Assembly: GCA_964440735.1 (NCBI GenBank)
Contig: CAYTTK010000026.1
Location: 1-22,951 of the forward strand
Length of the DNA: 22,951 nt
Direction: 5' to 3'
Source: CAZBWE01 sp964440735
Lineage (GTDB): Bacteria > Planctomycetota > Phycisphaerae > Sedimentisphaerales > Anaerobacaceae
This document shows, piece by piece, positions 15,424 to 22,908 of this stretch. Under the pieces are notes generated by a model. The model made no database searches. It was not told where the DNA came from and saw nothing but the letters and a program-made list of their open reading frames with translations. Position 1 is the first letter of the stretch. Every line of letters starts with the position of its first letter. The translations under genes and the position numbers were made by a program.

Positions 15424-16352
15424 TGAGTGACTATGAAACCATCCAAAGAAGGCGTAATATTATCGTGGGTGTATTTGTGGTAGGGGCTATGTGCGCACTG
15501 GCAGGGCTGATATATAAATTCGGTGATTTGCCGTGGTTTGTCACCAAGCATCGTTCGTTTCAGGTGTTCGTTCAGTTTCAGACGGCCCCGGGGGTGCAAA
15601 GGGATACTCCTGTGCGATTTTGTGGCTATCAAATCGGCAGAGTTACAAAGGTTATGGCTCCTGAGGTTCGGCGTGATTTGAATACCGCACAGCAGTACCA
15701 TCAAACAGTGGTTGTTCTCAGCATAAAAAAAAGATACGTTGATATTCCTTCCAATGTTAGTGCGAAGCTAATGACACGTGGTTTGGGCAGCAGTTATATC
15801 GAGCTTACAGTTGACCCAGCCAGGTTGCCGGCCCAGCCGCTTGACCCAAATCGGCCGGAAACGAAATTTCTGGTCGGGGATATGTGGCTACAGGGCTCGA
15901 CCGGTGTAATTAGTGAGTTTTTCCCGGCTGAAAGCCAAAAAAAACTGGATGAGCTGGTTGATGGCTTGAAAAGTCTTATAAGCAACACCAATGGTATCGT
16001 TGGTGACCCAAATAATAGAGAGAATCTTAAGGAGACTTTAGCTAATCTGGCTGAAGCGTCAAAGCAGGCCACAAAGACAATAGAGGAATTCCGCCAATTT
16101 GCTGCTTCCGGAACCGATACTTTTACTGCTATTTTAGGTACAAGCGAAGAGTTAAGTAAGGCGACAGCGCAGTTGCGGTTAATTTTAGAGAAAGTAAACA
16201 GCGGTGATGGCAGCGCTGGCATGCTTATAAATGATGGGCGTTTCTATGAGAATCTGCTCGAAAATACTCAGCAGATACAAATTTTGCTGGAAGAGCTGAC
16301 TTCGTTCATAGCCCAAGCTCGTGTTAAGGGCCTGCCGATGAAATTAAAGTAA
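15423..16352 (+). CDS. MlaD/MCE-domain lipid-transport protein
   Basis: 309 residues with one N-terminal membrane helix (NIIVGVFVVGAMCALAGLIY) followed by a single MCE domain: FQVFVQFQTAPGVQRDTPVRFCGYQIGRV is the family core (strand, G-V-x-x-G-x-x-V pattern), and AKLMTRGLGSSYIELT closes it. The rest is a predominantly helical periplasmic tail with heptad-like segments. MCE proteins form hexamers that carry phospholipids between membranes with an MlaE permease and MlaF ATPase; neither partner is next to it, so they must be encoded elsewhere. AAAGGAGG lies just before GTG 15423. A Gram-negative-type envelope is implied. Confidence 0.9.
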   Translation: MSDYETIQRRRNIIVGVFVVGAMCALAGLIYKFGDLPWFVTKHRSFQVFVQFQTAPGVQRDTPVRFCGYQIGRVTKVMAPEVRRDLNTAQQYHQTVVVLSIKKRYVDIPSNVSAKLMTRGLGSSYIELTVDPARLPAQPLDPNRPETKFLVGDMWLQGSTGVISEFFPAESQKKLDELVDGLKSLISNTNGIVGDPNNRENLKETLANLAEASKQATKTIEEFRQFAASGTDTFTAILGTSEELSKATAQLRLILEKVNSGDGSAGMLINDGRFYENLLENTQQIQILLEELTSFIAQARVKGLPMKLK

Positions 16353-16950
16353 GTGGTGATTGTTTAGTAGTGAGTAATTAACTGGTTACACATTTAAACA
16401 ACTCTCTTTTTTAGGTGGTTTTTCATTGCAGCTTCAGGTTCGGTTTTGCTTATCGAGCAGTTGAAAACTACATCGTCGTTTGAAAACATAATCGAATTAT
16501 CATATCAATTATAGACTTCTTTATCTTTTTGATGTCCGACCGATAAAAATAGTGATATTTAAGAGTCCATGCGACATGTTCAGGATTGCTTTCTAAAAAC
16601 TGCGGTTGAGAAAGACAGTAGCCGGTTCAAAAAAATTTAGAAAAAAGAAATCAATATTGTTCATATTGTCGATATAGTCAAAGTTAAGTTAATATAGCAA
16701 ATATCATTAAAAATGGGGGCTTTGTTATACCGGATATTTAGACGACAACAATTTTTCCGATAAAAAGTGTTTTTCTGAGAAAGTCGTGGTTTTTAACAAC
16801 CCACAGCGTTAAAAAACCCGACAAATTCCAAATAATGAAAAATAAAGCGGATGTATAAAGTGGCTTTTGTGAACCTGCGTTATCAAGTTGTAATGTTTTA
16901 GAAAGACATTGGTTTTGAAAAATATTTGATAAATTTGAAAGGAAGTAAAA
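16353..16950 (+). other. 598-bp AT-rich intergenic region
   Basis: No convincing gene, RNA gene or repeat array. It is much richer in A and T than its flanks. No clear terminator follows the MlaD gene. GTAGTGAGTAATTA at 16367-16380 recurs at 18332-18345, after the terminator of the next gene. A long leader or distant promoter for the 16951 gene is likely, but I see no promoter good enough to name. Confidence 0.5.
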
Positions 16951-18177
16951 ATGAGCGGTTCTAAATTCTTTTTGAGCAGATGGAAATGTTGTTTGATGCT
17001 GGTGTTAGGGTTATTGTTATTATTGTTTGGTAGGGCTTGCTGGGCAACGCAAGACGAAAGCGTGCAGCACTACAAGATGCTGTCCTCTGTGGAATATTCC
17101 GGGCAAGGACAGTTTAGGAATCAGGTTGAGACACTATTAACGGTAAAGAAACAGTTGTTATCAGACAATAAAGTTCGGTATTTTATTTCCTCAAACGATT
17201 TTAACTTGCTCAGGGACAATCTTGATGCCGAGCAGCAGTCGTCTTCCGGAGAACTTTCATTCATTGTCGATGGAAAGACCGGACGTATGTCAGAGGGCGG
17301 TAAGGATTTGGTATTTCTTGAAAAGATAAACAATCACTGCATCAATTCACTCAAGAAAGTAACAAAAGACAATATTGGAAAGACATGGAAGCAATCCTTT
17401 AGTATGCCGTTCCTCGAGCATTTGTTTACCGGGGAACTGAAACTCACTTTGACAGCCATACAACTGAACACGGGGGCTTTCGGTGAAGTGGTAGCGATAA
17501 GGGCTTTATCGGAACCCTTTGTTTTTAAGGCATCCGGAGCACAAGGTTATGCTGGAGATGTTAAATCCAAAATAGGCGCTGTTTATCTTTTTGACTCGGA
17601 AATCGAGAATATTTATCTGAGCATATCTGTCTTCGAGGCAACCACGAATATTAATGGTTCCAAAGAACAGCTGCGTCATGAGGTCGGAACGTATATGACC
17701 GATTCGACGGGAGCATCGGTGAATCTAAGTGGTCTGGGCAAGAAATTTGAGAAACTTGTGCAAAAGGTGGGGCTGGAAAAGAAAGGTCTTAAGGTTAAAA
17801 AAGAGACTCCATTGCCTCAGTGGGCGCAGTATGAAGGTTTGGCAGCCGGCCAGGTGGCACATATATGTGGTGCAACTGCCTGTGAAGGTGCTACAAATCC
17901 GGTAGCGACGGTCTGCATACCTACAGCCCGCACGGTTGCCATGCAAAGCCGTGGCATATTGGCTTCGGTTGGCACGTTGGGAACAGGAACAGTAAGTAGT
18001 GCCTTGGCAGCTAATGTTACAGGTATTGGGGCAATGAAGATTGCGGCTGGGCCTCTGATTATGGGAGTTAGCCCGACGACTGCCGGTCTCATCGGAGGCG
18101 GAAGCGCTGCGGTTGCCGCCGGAGCCGGTGGTGGCAGCGGAGGCGGTAGTGAAAGTGCCCGTAGCCCTTCGGATTAG
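16951..18177 (+). CDS. Exported protein of unknown function with Gly/Ala-rich C-terminus
   Basis: 408 residues, not recognised. The N-terminus has a basic start and a long leucine-rich core (CCLMLVLGLLLLLFG) ending near CWATQ, a probable Sec signal. Residues about 30-250 look like a beta-rich extracytoplasmic domain without known catalytic motifs. Residues 290-330 hold four Cys (HICGATACEG, ATVCIP and others), possibly disulfide-linked. The end is a small-residue stretch, GVSPTTAGLIGGGSAAVAAG, then GGGSGGGSESARSPSD, which may insert in a membrane or be flexible. AAAGGAAG lies eight bases before the ATG. It is a monocistronic unit with its own terminator at 18267. Confidence 0.8.
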   Translation: MSGSKFFLSRWKCCLMLVLGLLLLLFGRACWATQDESVQHYKMLSSVEYSGQGQFRNQVETLLTVKKQLLSDNKVRYFISSNDFNLLRDNLDAEQQSSSGELSFIVDGKTGRMSEGGKDLVFLEKINNHCINSLKKVTKDNIGKTWKQSFSMPFLEHLFTGELKLTLTAIQLNTGAFGEVVAIRALSEPFVFKASGAQGYAGDVKSKIGAVYLFDSEIENIYLSISVFEATTNINGSKEQLRHEVGTYMTDSTGASVNLSGLGKKFEKLVQKVGLEKKGLKVKKETPLPQWAQYEGLAAGQVAHICGATACEGATNPVATVCIPTARTVAMQSRGILASVGTLGTGTVSSALAANVTGIGAMKIAAGPLIMGVSPTTAGLIGGGSAAVAAGAGGGSGGGSESARSPSD

Positions 18178-18266
18178 GCGGGAGTTTTTTGAGGTTTAAA
18201 AAGCTCAGTCGTGTAGAAAGACCGAGTTTTCTATAAAGCAACGTTAAAACTTAATTGAGAGATTAA

Positions 18267-18300
18267 CGCCGGATGTAAAAGCATCCGGCGTTTTTTTTTT
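18267..18300 (+). terminator. Strong intrinsic terminator
   Basis: CGCCGGATG (18267-18275), a 6-base loop and CATCCGGCG (18282-18290) form a perfect 9-bp stem, followed by ten T. It ends the transcript of the 16951-18177 gene. Confidence 0.92.
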
Positions 18301-18348
18301 GGTAGAAGAGTTGATGGCATTTGAAAAACCTGTAGTGAGTAATTACTA

Positions 18349-19395
18349 CTAACTTTGAGGGTGCTTCAACCACATTAGATTTCGCTCAAAGTCAAGAACC
18401 ATTACGGTATCTCGAAAATACTGCATTCCAATCAATCCCTCGCAGTTTTCCAAAAGCGGGCTGTCTTCAGGAAAGATTGAGACTTTCGCATTTTTAATCG
18501 TTCTGTCCCCGACTTCAAGTTTCGGGATAATAGTCTTTTTGCACTCCAGCGAGCCGATATACGGATATAGCTCTCTGCCTTGCTTAAGTTTTATGTTCGG
18601 CTCGGCGGCGCTCGCCGAAGTCTGGATTTTCTGACGCATCCGCTCCCAGTGTTCTTCTTTGATGGCCAATCCGTTTCCACTGCCTGTATCAAGTTGCAAT
18701 TCAATTTCCTCTCCGGCAATGGTAATCTTGACAAACAGATATGCGTTGCCGCCCAGGAACTCTTCAATTGTTAATGGATATTTCTCCCANNNNNNNNNNN
18801 NNNNNNNNNNNNNNNNNNNNNNNNNNNNNNNNNNNNNNNNNNNNNNNNNNNNNNNNNNNNNNNNNNNNNNNNNNNNNNNNNNNNNNNNNCCGAACATCTT
18901 CAGCTCTGCGTGCTGTCGTCGGTAGTAACAGGGCCAGTTGGACAGTGTTATTTCTCCAATATTTAGTTCGGGTAGATGGCAGGTCCCCCAGCCGCCGGAC
19001 TTGTTGTTGTATTTTAAGGGCTGAGTCACAAGATTGTTTTCCTTGATGTGAATGTCGTTAACAAATAGGTCCGGTGACGCCCCTGTATCGAGGATGACCG
19101 GATATTTCTTATCTTTATCCAGCATGCCCTCGACAACAACCGGATGGTTTTTGGAGTAAAGGGGGTGATATTTAACCCGGCAGAGATTGCCGTATTTTAT
19201 ATCCTTATCAAATTCCGAAGGTATCCTGTCAGATTCTTCCATTGGGTTTTGCTCTATCGAAGTTGAAACTTTGCTGGCTTGGGGATTATTTACTATCGTC
19301 GTTTGAACGGGTTGAACGGAACATCCGGCTGCCACAGATAAGACAATGATTGTGATGGTCCTGAGCCAAATGCTGATTTGGCTTGTTTTTAGCAT
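18349..19395 (-). CDS. Retropepsin-like aspartic protease, lipoprotein (interrupted by assembly gap)
   Basis: The ATG at 19395 has GGAGAAGGG just upstream and is preferred over GTG 19404. The signal peptide ends in the lipobox SVAAGC. Two aspartic-protease motifs are visible: KKYPVILDTGASPDLFV in the N-terminal half and IELQLDTGSGNGLAI in the C-terminal half. Each DTG supplies one catalytic Asp, so the protein resembles a pepsin-like two-lobed enzyme assembled from retropepsin-type halves. The late LIGMQYF...VMVLDFERNLMWL is also typical of this group. The 100 unknown bases at 18790-18889 fall between the halves; the frame agrees on both sides, but the true length is unknown. The substrate is unknown; probable envelope proteolysis. 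Confidence 0.85.
   Translation of the reverse strand: MLKTSQISIWLRTITIIVLSVAAGCSVQPVQTTIVNNPQASKVSTSIEQNPMEESDRIPSEFDKDIKYGNLCRVKYHPLYSKNHPVVVEGMLDKDKKYPVILDTGASPDLFVNDIHIKENNLVTQPLKYNNKSGGWGTCHLPELNIGEITLSNWPCYYRRQHAELKMFXXXXXXXXXXXXXXXXXXXXXXXXXXXXXXXXXXWEKYPLTIEEFLGGNAYLFVKITIAGEEIELQLDTGSGNGLAIKEEHWERMRQKIQTSASAAEPNIKLKQGRELYPYIGSLECKKTIIPKLEVGDRTIKNAKVSIFPEDSPLLENCEGLIGMQYFRDTVMVLDFERNLMWLKHPQS
18790..18889. other. Assembly gap of 100 N
   Basis: Exactly 100 undetermined bases, the usual placeholder for a scaffold gap of unknown size. It lies inside the aspartic protease gene. Confidence 0.99.
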
Positions 19396-19518
19396 TGATA
19401 ACACCCTTCTCCAAAAACCCTCGTGAAATCTGGCTTCGCCTGGTGCCGTGAGTTACCCTCAAAATGGCATCAAAGGTCAAAATCACCCTTCAAAGTGCCA
19501 CCCCCATAAGTTTGGATT

Positions 19519-19547
19519 ATTGTATCATTTTGGGCTTTCTAAGTCAA
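19519..19547 (-). promoter_or_regulatory. Sigma-70-type promoter for the aspartic protease gene
   Basis: On the minus strand: -35 TTGACT (19542-19547), a 17-bp spacer and -10 TACAAT (19519-19524), each five of six consensus bases. It predicts a leader of roughly 115 bases. Confidence 0.6.
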
Positions 19548-19810
19548 GTGTTTTCTGCAGCTTAAGGCGATATGGCATTTTGTAGAAATGAGTTGTATCC
19601 GGATGAAATCCGGATTAGCTTTGTCTTTTGAGTTTTATTGAGGGTTTATACCGACTTTTTCGGACGTGAAAGCCGGATTAGTTTGTTACCTTTTTCTTCT
19701 TAGCATCACCGCACCCAAGTTGAACATAAAGAGTGTACCTGATTGAACGACATTTTTCAATTTGGTTAATTTCAGCTATTAAAACGAACAATTTTCTTAA
19801 TTTATAGTAA

Positions 19811-19826
19811 TTTCCTATATAGGAAA
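19811..19826. promoter_or_regulatory. Palindromic operator candidate 1 (TTTCCTATATAGGAAA)
   Basis: A perfect 16-bp palindrome about 92 bp before the start of the AbiE-like regulator gene. Its 12-bp core TCCTATATAGGA recurs at 19880-19891, centre to centre 67 bp. A repeated perfect palindrome ahead of a winged-helix gene is best read as the binding site of that protein. Confidence 0.7.
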
Positions 19827-19852
19827 TTCTTTTTAGAATCGAAAATAAAATC

Positions 19853-19881
19853 TTGATAAATTCCTAAAATGACGATATATC
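19853..19881 (+). promoter_or_regulatory. Promoter of the AbiE-like operon
   Basis: -35 TTGATA (19853-19858), a 17-bp spacer and -10 TATATC (19876-19881), 36 bp before the ATG. The -10 box touches operator 2, as expected for autorepression. Confidence 0.45.
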
Positions 19882-19910
19882 CTATATAGGAAAAGAGCAA
19901 TTTTTAGGAA
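19861..19910. promoter_or_regulatory. Nested operator candidate 2
   Basis: An outer inverted repeat TTCCTAAAA (19861-19869) and TTTTAGGAA (19902-19910) encloses the inner perfect palindrome TCCTATATAGGA (19880-19891). Together with operator 1, six TCCT/AGGA half-sites lie in 100 bp. The inner palindrome covers the -10 to +1 region of the proposed promoter. Confidence 0.65.
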
Positions 19911-19917
19911 AATAGCG

Positions 19918-21006
19918 ATGAGAGTTACAGAAAAGGAAATAATACAAAGATTGCAAAGCGAAGGTAGTCAATATGCTCCCCTAACAATATATCGCCTTGA
20001 GGAGCAAGTTCTATTGCCGCAGGGGCTTCGCGCTGATGCAATCATTGAGTTCTCACTTCCAAACGGTCTTTCCTTTGAAGCGTTAGTCGAAATTACACCT
20101 GTGGCCACTCCAAAGAGCATTCGCGCTAAATGTAGAACACTTGCTGACCTTTACAAAAAGGCAAACAATGTAAATCTCGTACCGATGATAATTGCACCCT
20201 ATGTAGCCAGAAGACAAGCAGAGATGCTGGCAGAAGAGGGTGTTTCCTGGATAGACCTCTCAGGCAATATGATGGTTCGAGTTTCAAACCAAATATACAT
20301 TGAACGAACTGGCAAAAAAAATAGATTTCCCGATACGGCACCAATTAAAAAGATTTTCCAGGGAACATCGTCAATTGTGAGTAGAGCCTTACTCTTGAAA
20401 CCAAATGGCTTCTCATCTTTGTATGAGATTGTTGATTTTATAAACAATCGAAATGCAAGCATAACGATATCAACTGTGTCAAAAGTTCTTAAATGTCTTG
20501 AGGAAGAATTGCTTATAAAGAGAAAAAAGCCGTTTATATCTGCCGCCGATCGAGAAAAGCTTTTGGAAAGGCTGGCAGATGATTATATTAATTCCCCAGA
20601 ACGAAAAACTCGAAAAACGTACGGGTTTGCAACTGATAGCACCAAAAAACTATTTCGTAGTCTCTTCGAGAAAAATATAAATTACGTGGCTTTCGGATTC
20701 TATGCAGCGCAGATAAAGGGTTTAGCCATTACAGACCAAACAACGATATTCGTAAAGGACATAGAACAAGTGAAAGAGGCGGCTGAACGGAATTGGGTCG
20801 AAATAACACCGGACGCTCAATTTGGCAATGTTAACATTACCGAAACTAAGGAGCCTGGTGTTTGGTTTAATGCTTCCTTGCTAATGTATGATGCGGTTGT
20901 CGATGATGTAGAATTATACCTTGAGTTGATGGCTGACACTCCGAGAGGCCCAAAAATTGCTGCGGCACTCAAAGGGCGTATTTTAAGAGATGAGATCGAT
21001 GAATGA
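19918..21006 (+). CDS. AbiEi-like winged-helix regulator/antitoxin candidate
   Basis: 362 residues. The N-terminal part (about 20-135) resembles a PD-(D/E)xK-type fold: RADAIIEFSLPNG (D40), EALVEITP (E58), then PMIIAPYVARRQAEMLAEEG and VSWIDLSGN. The Lys normally at E+2 is Thr60, so nuclease activity is unlikely. A winged helix follows (about 155-205: LLKPNGFSSLYEIVDFINNR, then STVSKVLKCLEEELLIKRKK). The C-terminal 150 residues are unassigned. The gene overlaps the nucleotidyltransferase gene by up to 17 bp and is preceded by palindromic operator candidates. In type IV AbiE systems the first gene is an autoregulating antitoxin; the layout fits, but this protein is longer and not a certain AbiEi homologue. 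The whole pair is more AT-rich than the housekeeping genes, which suggests transfer. Confidence 0.75.
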   Translation: MRVTEKEIIQRLQSEGSQYAPLTIYRLEEQVLLPQGLRADAIIEFSLPNGLSFEALVEITPVATPKSIRAKCRTLADLYKKANNVNLVPMIIAPYVARRQAEMLAEEGVSWIDLSGNMMVRVSNQIYIERTGKKNRFPDTAPIKKIFQGTSSIVSRALLLKPNGFSSLYEIVDFINNRNASITISTVSKVLKCLEEELLIKRKKPFISAADREKLLERLADDYINSPERKTRKTYGFATDSTKKLFRSLFEKNINYVAFGFYAAQIKGLAITDQTTIFVKDIEQVKEAAERNWVEITPDAQFGNVNITETKEPGVWFNASLLMYDAVVDDVELYLELMADTPRGPKIAAALKGRILRDEIDE

Positions 21007-21832
21007 TACCGTACTAAGACAATTATTTGAACTGGCACAAGCTTTTAATAAGCTTGGTATCAAACCGGTTATTTGTGGCGGACTCGGGATTTATCTTTGC
21101 TTTCACGACAGAGAAGATGAAGCAAAAAACATGATAAGAGCGACAAATGATATTGATTTAATGCTTACAAAGCAAGATGTTTTTGAGAAAGCCAGGCGTA
21201 TTGCGATCGCAGAAGTAATTACAGGCGATTTAAGCTATATGGCTCTCGAAGATTGCAGGCATTTCCGTTTTATGAAAGCTCCTAATCAGCATCTGGATAT
21301 TTTGGCTCAACCAGTAGAGGGGATCAGGACCGAAGGCGAGCGAGTCAAACTCGTCAGGTCAAAACTGCATGGCCGTCTTACGAGTGAAGCACGTTTTATT
21401 GAGGAGGATTTAAGAACTATTAACATCTTAGACATTTGTGCAATCAATGGAAACAAAGATAGGATTGAGGTGCAGGTACCTTCTCCTACGAATCTTCTAA
21501 TCCTAAAACTATGTGCATTTGATGACCGTTTCCAGGGGGCAAGAGAAGACAAAGAAAGCGCTCAGACGCACGCGTTCGACATTTATATTACTATAATGTT
21601 GACTACAAGGGATGACTATTTAGAGGGTCATAGATTTTTAGTTAGCCATAGTAGCTCCGAAGAGGTTCGAAGAGTAATATCAATAGTCAAAGACAAGTTT
21701 TCTTCTGTCGACCAGTCGGGGTGGAAGTATGTTCTTGAAACAACCAGCTTTTACCCTGACCTGAATGTTCAACAAAAACGAGAAAAATTAGAAGAAGCGA
21801 AACGCCGTTTAATAAGGTGGTTCTCTATCTGA
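20990..21832 (+). CDS. AbiEii-type nucleotidyltransferase, toxin candidate
   Basis: A 280-residue nucleotidyltransferase. KPVICGGLGIYLCF supplies the GG loop and RATNDIDLML the two metal-binding Asp (D54, D56) of the pol-beta-type fold used by AbiEii/MenT toxins. The later part (PSPTNLLILKLCAFDDRFQG, KESAQTHAFDIYITIM) fits the conserved K...D...R..K..D arrangement of that family's C-terminal half. Related toxins add nucleotides to tRNA acceptor ends or to other targets. Starts at 20990 or 20999 both overlap the preceding gene, so translation is coupled. A run of seven T after 21865 may end the transcript, but no convincing stem precedes it. Confidence 0.82.
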   Translation: MRSMNDTVLRQLFELAQAFNKLGIKPVICGGLGIYLCFHDREDEAKNMIRATNDIDLMLTKQDVFEKARRIAIAEVITGDLSYMALEDCRHFRFMKAPNQHLDILAQPVEGIRTEGERVKLVRSKLHGRLTSEARFIEEDLRTINILDICAINGNKDRIEVQVPSPTNLLILKLCAFDDRFQGAREDKESAQTHAFDIYITIMLTTRDDYLEGHRFLVSHSSSEEVRRVISIVKDKFSSVDQSGWKYVLETTSFYPDLNVQQKREKLEEAKRRLIRWFSI

Positions 21833-21902
21833 ATATAAAACCAGCTTATCTGCAGACTCGGTGTTTTTTTATTTCCTTTGTTTCCAATTTTCCGAAAGCG
21901 GA

Positions 21903-22784
21903 TTACCTTTTCCTTCTCAAGAACAAGCCGCCTAAGCCGAGCAGCAAAACCGTCGCTGGTTCGGGGATCTGGTAGATAAAGCCGTGGGGATTCCATGAAG
22001 TGTCCCTGTAACTACCGACAATGTTGTCCCCGTCGATGCCGAATGCGTAAGTTTCCTGGGACTCTAGGAAATCGAGTGTGGTCCAGTTTGCACCATCATA
22101 GAGAAAGCCGTGGTAATACCATGGAGTGTCCAAGTAGTAACCGACAATGTTGTCCCCGTCGATGCCGGATGCGAAAGTATGCGTGTATCCTGGGAAATCG
22201 AGTGTGGTCCAGTTTGCACCATCATAGAGAAAGCCGTGGTCATTCACTGAAGTGTCTACGTAGTAACCGACAATGTTGTCCCCGTCGATGCCATATGCGC
22301 GGGTAGTCTGGGACTCTGGGAAATCGAGTGTGGTCCAGTTTGCACCATCATAGAGAAAGCCGTGTTCATTCCCTGAAGTATCTGTATAGTCACCGACAAT
22401 GTTGTCCCCGTCGATGCCGGATGCGAAAGTCATCTGGGATCCTGGGAAATCGAGTGTGGTCCAGTTTGTACCATCATAGAGAAAGCCGTGGTAAAACCCT
22501 GAAGTGTCCGTGTAACTACCGACAATGTTGTCCCCGTCGATGCCGGATGCGTAAGTCATCTGGGACCCTGGGAAATCGAGTGTGGTCCAGTTTGTACCAT
22601 CATAGAGAAAGCCGTGGCTATGCAATGAAGTGACCGAGTAACTACCGACAATATTGTCCCCGTCGATGCCGGATGCGAAAGTTGCATGGGACTCTGGGAA
22701 ATTGAGTGTGATCCAGTTCGCCTCTACTGATGCTATAGCAACCAATAAGACCAACACAACAGAAATGATGATAAAGCTTTTCAT
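21903..22784 (-). CDS. PEP-CTERM secreted protein with six 42-residue repeats
   Basis: I place the start at ATG 22784 (AGGAAG upstream; MKSFIIISVVLVLLVAIASVEA is a good Sec signal) and not at 22832. Six repeats of 42 residues follow, with invariant parts NWTTLDFP, SGIDGDNIVGSY and HGFLYDG; they resemble HAF-type extracellular repeats and may fold as a beta-propeller-like array. The end is IPEPATVLLLGLGGLFLRRKR: PEP motif, hydrophobic helix and basic tail, the exosortase sorting signal. The protein is therefore probably exported, cleaved and linked to exopolysaccharide or the surface. Function is unknown. No exosortase gene lies in the window. Confidence 0.9.
   Translation of the reverse strand: MKSFIIISVVLVLLVAIASVEANWITLNFPESHATFASGIDGDNIVGSYSVTSLHSHGFLYDGTNWTTLDFPGSQMTYASGIDGDNIVGSYTDTSGFYHGFLYDGTNWTTLDFPGSQMTFASGIDGDNIVGDYTDTSGNEHGFLYDGANWTTLDFPESQTTRAYGIDGDNIVGYYVDTSVNDHGFLYDGANWTTLDFPGYTHTFASGIDGDNIVGYYLDTPWYYHGFLYDGANWTTLDFLESQETYAFGIDGDNIVGSYRDTSWNPHGFIYQIPEPATVLLLGLGGLFLRRKR
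21990..22730 (-). repeat. Six tandem 126-bp coding repeats
   Basis: The block GAAATCGAGTGTGGTCCAG (first two bases occasionally changed) begins at about 22068, 22194, 22320, 22446, 22572 and 22698, exactly 126 bp apart. Backbone codons are almost identical, while short codon clusters differ between units. Confidence 0.95.
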
Positions 22785-22908
22785 TTTTCTTCCTGCTATA
22801 TCAGTTCCGTTCTTTCGTAATAAACGTATCAATAGAAGGACCGTGCTCGTATTATTAATTTATATCCTTAAGCTTATTTAGCGGGGAAAACCTGAGGAGG
22901 AATTAAAA

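Larger units (their letters stand above)
19405..19917. other. 513-bp divergent intergenic region
   Basis: It separates the aspartic protease gene (minus) from the AbiE-like operon (plus). It holds the protease promoter (19519-19547), a 19-base hairpin at 19597-19615 made of two ATCCGGAT blocks around GAA, and the operator and promoter of the AbiE-like pair (19811-19910). Base composition becomes very AT-rich from about 19740. No gene is seen. Confidence 0.7.

Noticed and set aside
16367..18345. The 14-mer GTAGTGAGTAATTA occurs at 16367-16380 and at 18332-18345.
   Set aside because: Only two short AT-rich copies, no inverted ends and no shared flanks; may be chance.
19597..19615. Hairpin of two ATCCGGAT blocks as a terminator.
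   Set aside because: No proper T run follows on either strand and no gene ends nearby; kept only as a note in the intergenic entry.
21833..21875. Terminator after the nucleotidyltransferase gene.
   Set aside because: Seven T are present but no stable stem precedes them.
21995..22633. Long plus-strand open frames opposite the repeat protein.
   Set aside because: They are mirror frames of the 126-bp repeats, Cys/Arg-rich, with no ribosome site; the minus frame has signal peptide and PEP-CTERM tail.
21990..22730. CRISPR array.
   Set aside because: The repeats are 126 bp, coding and contiguous, without spacers.
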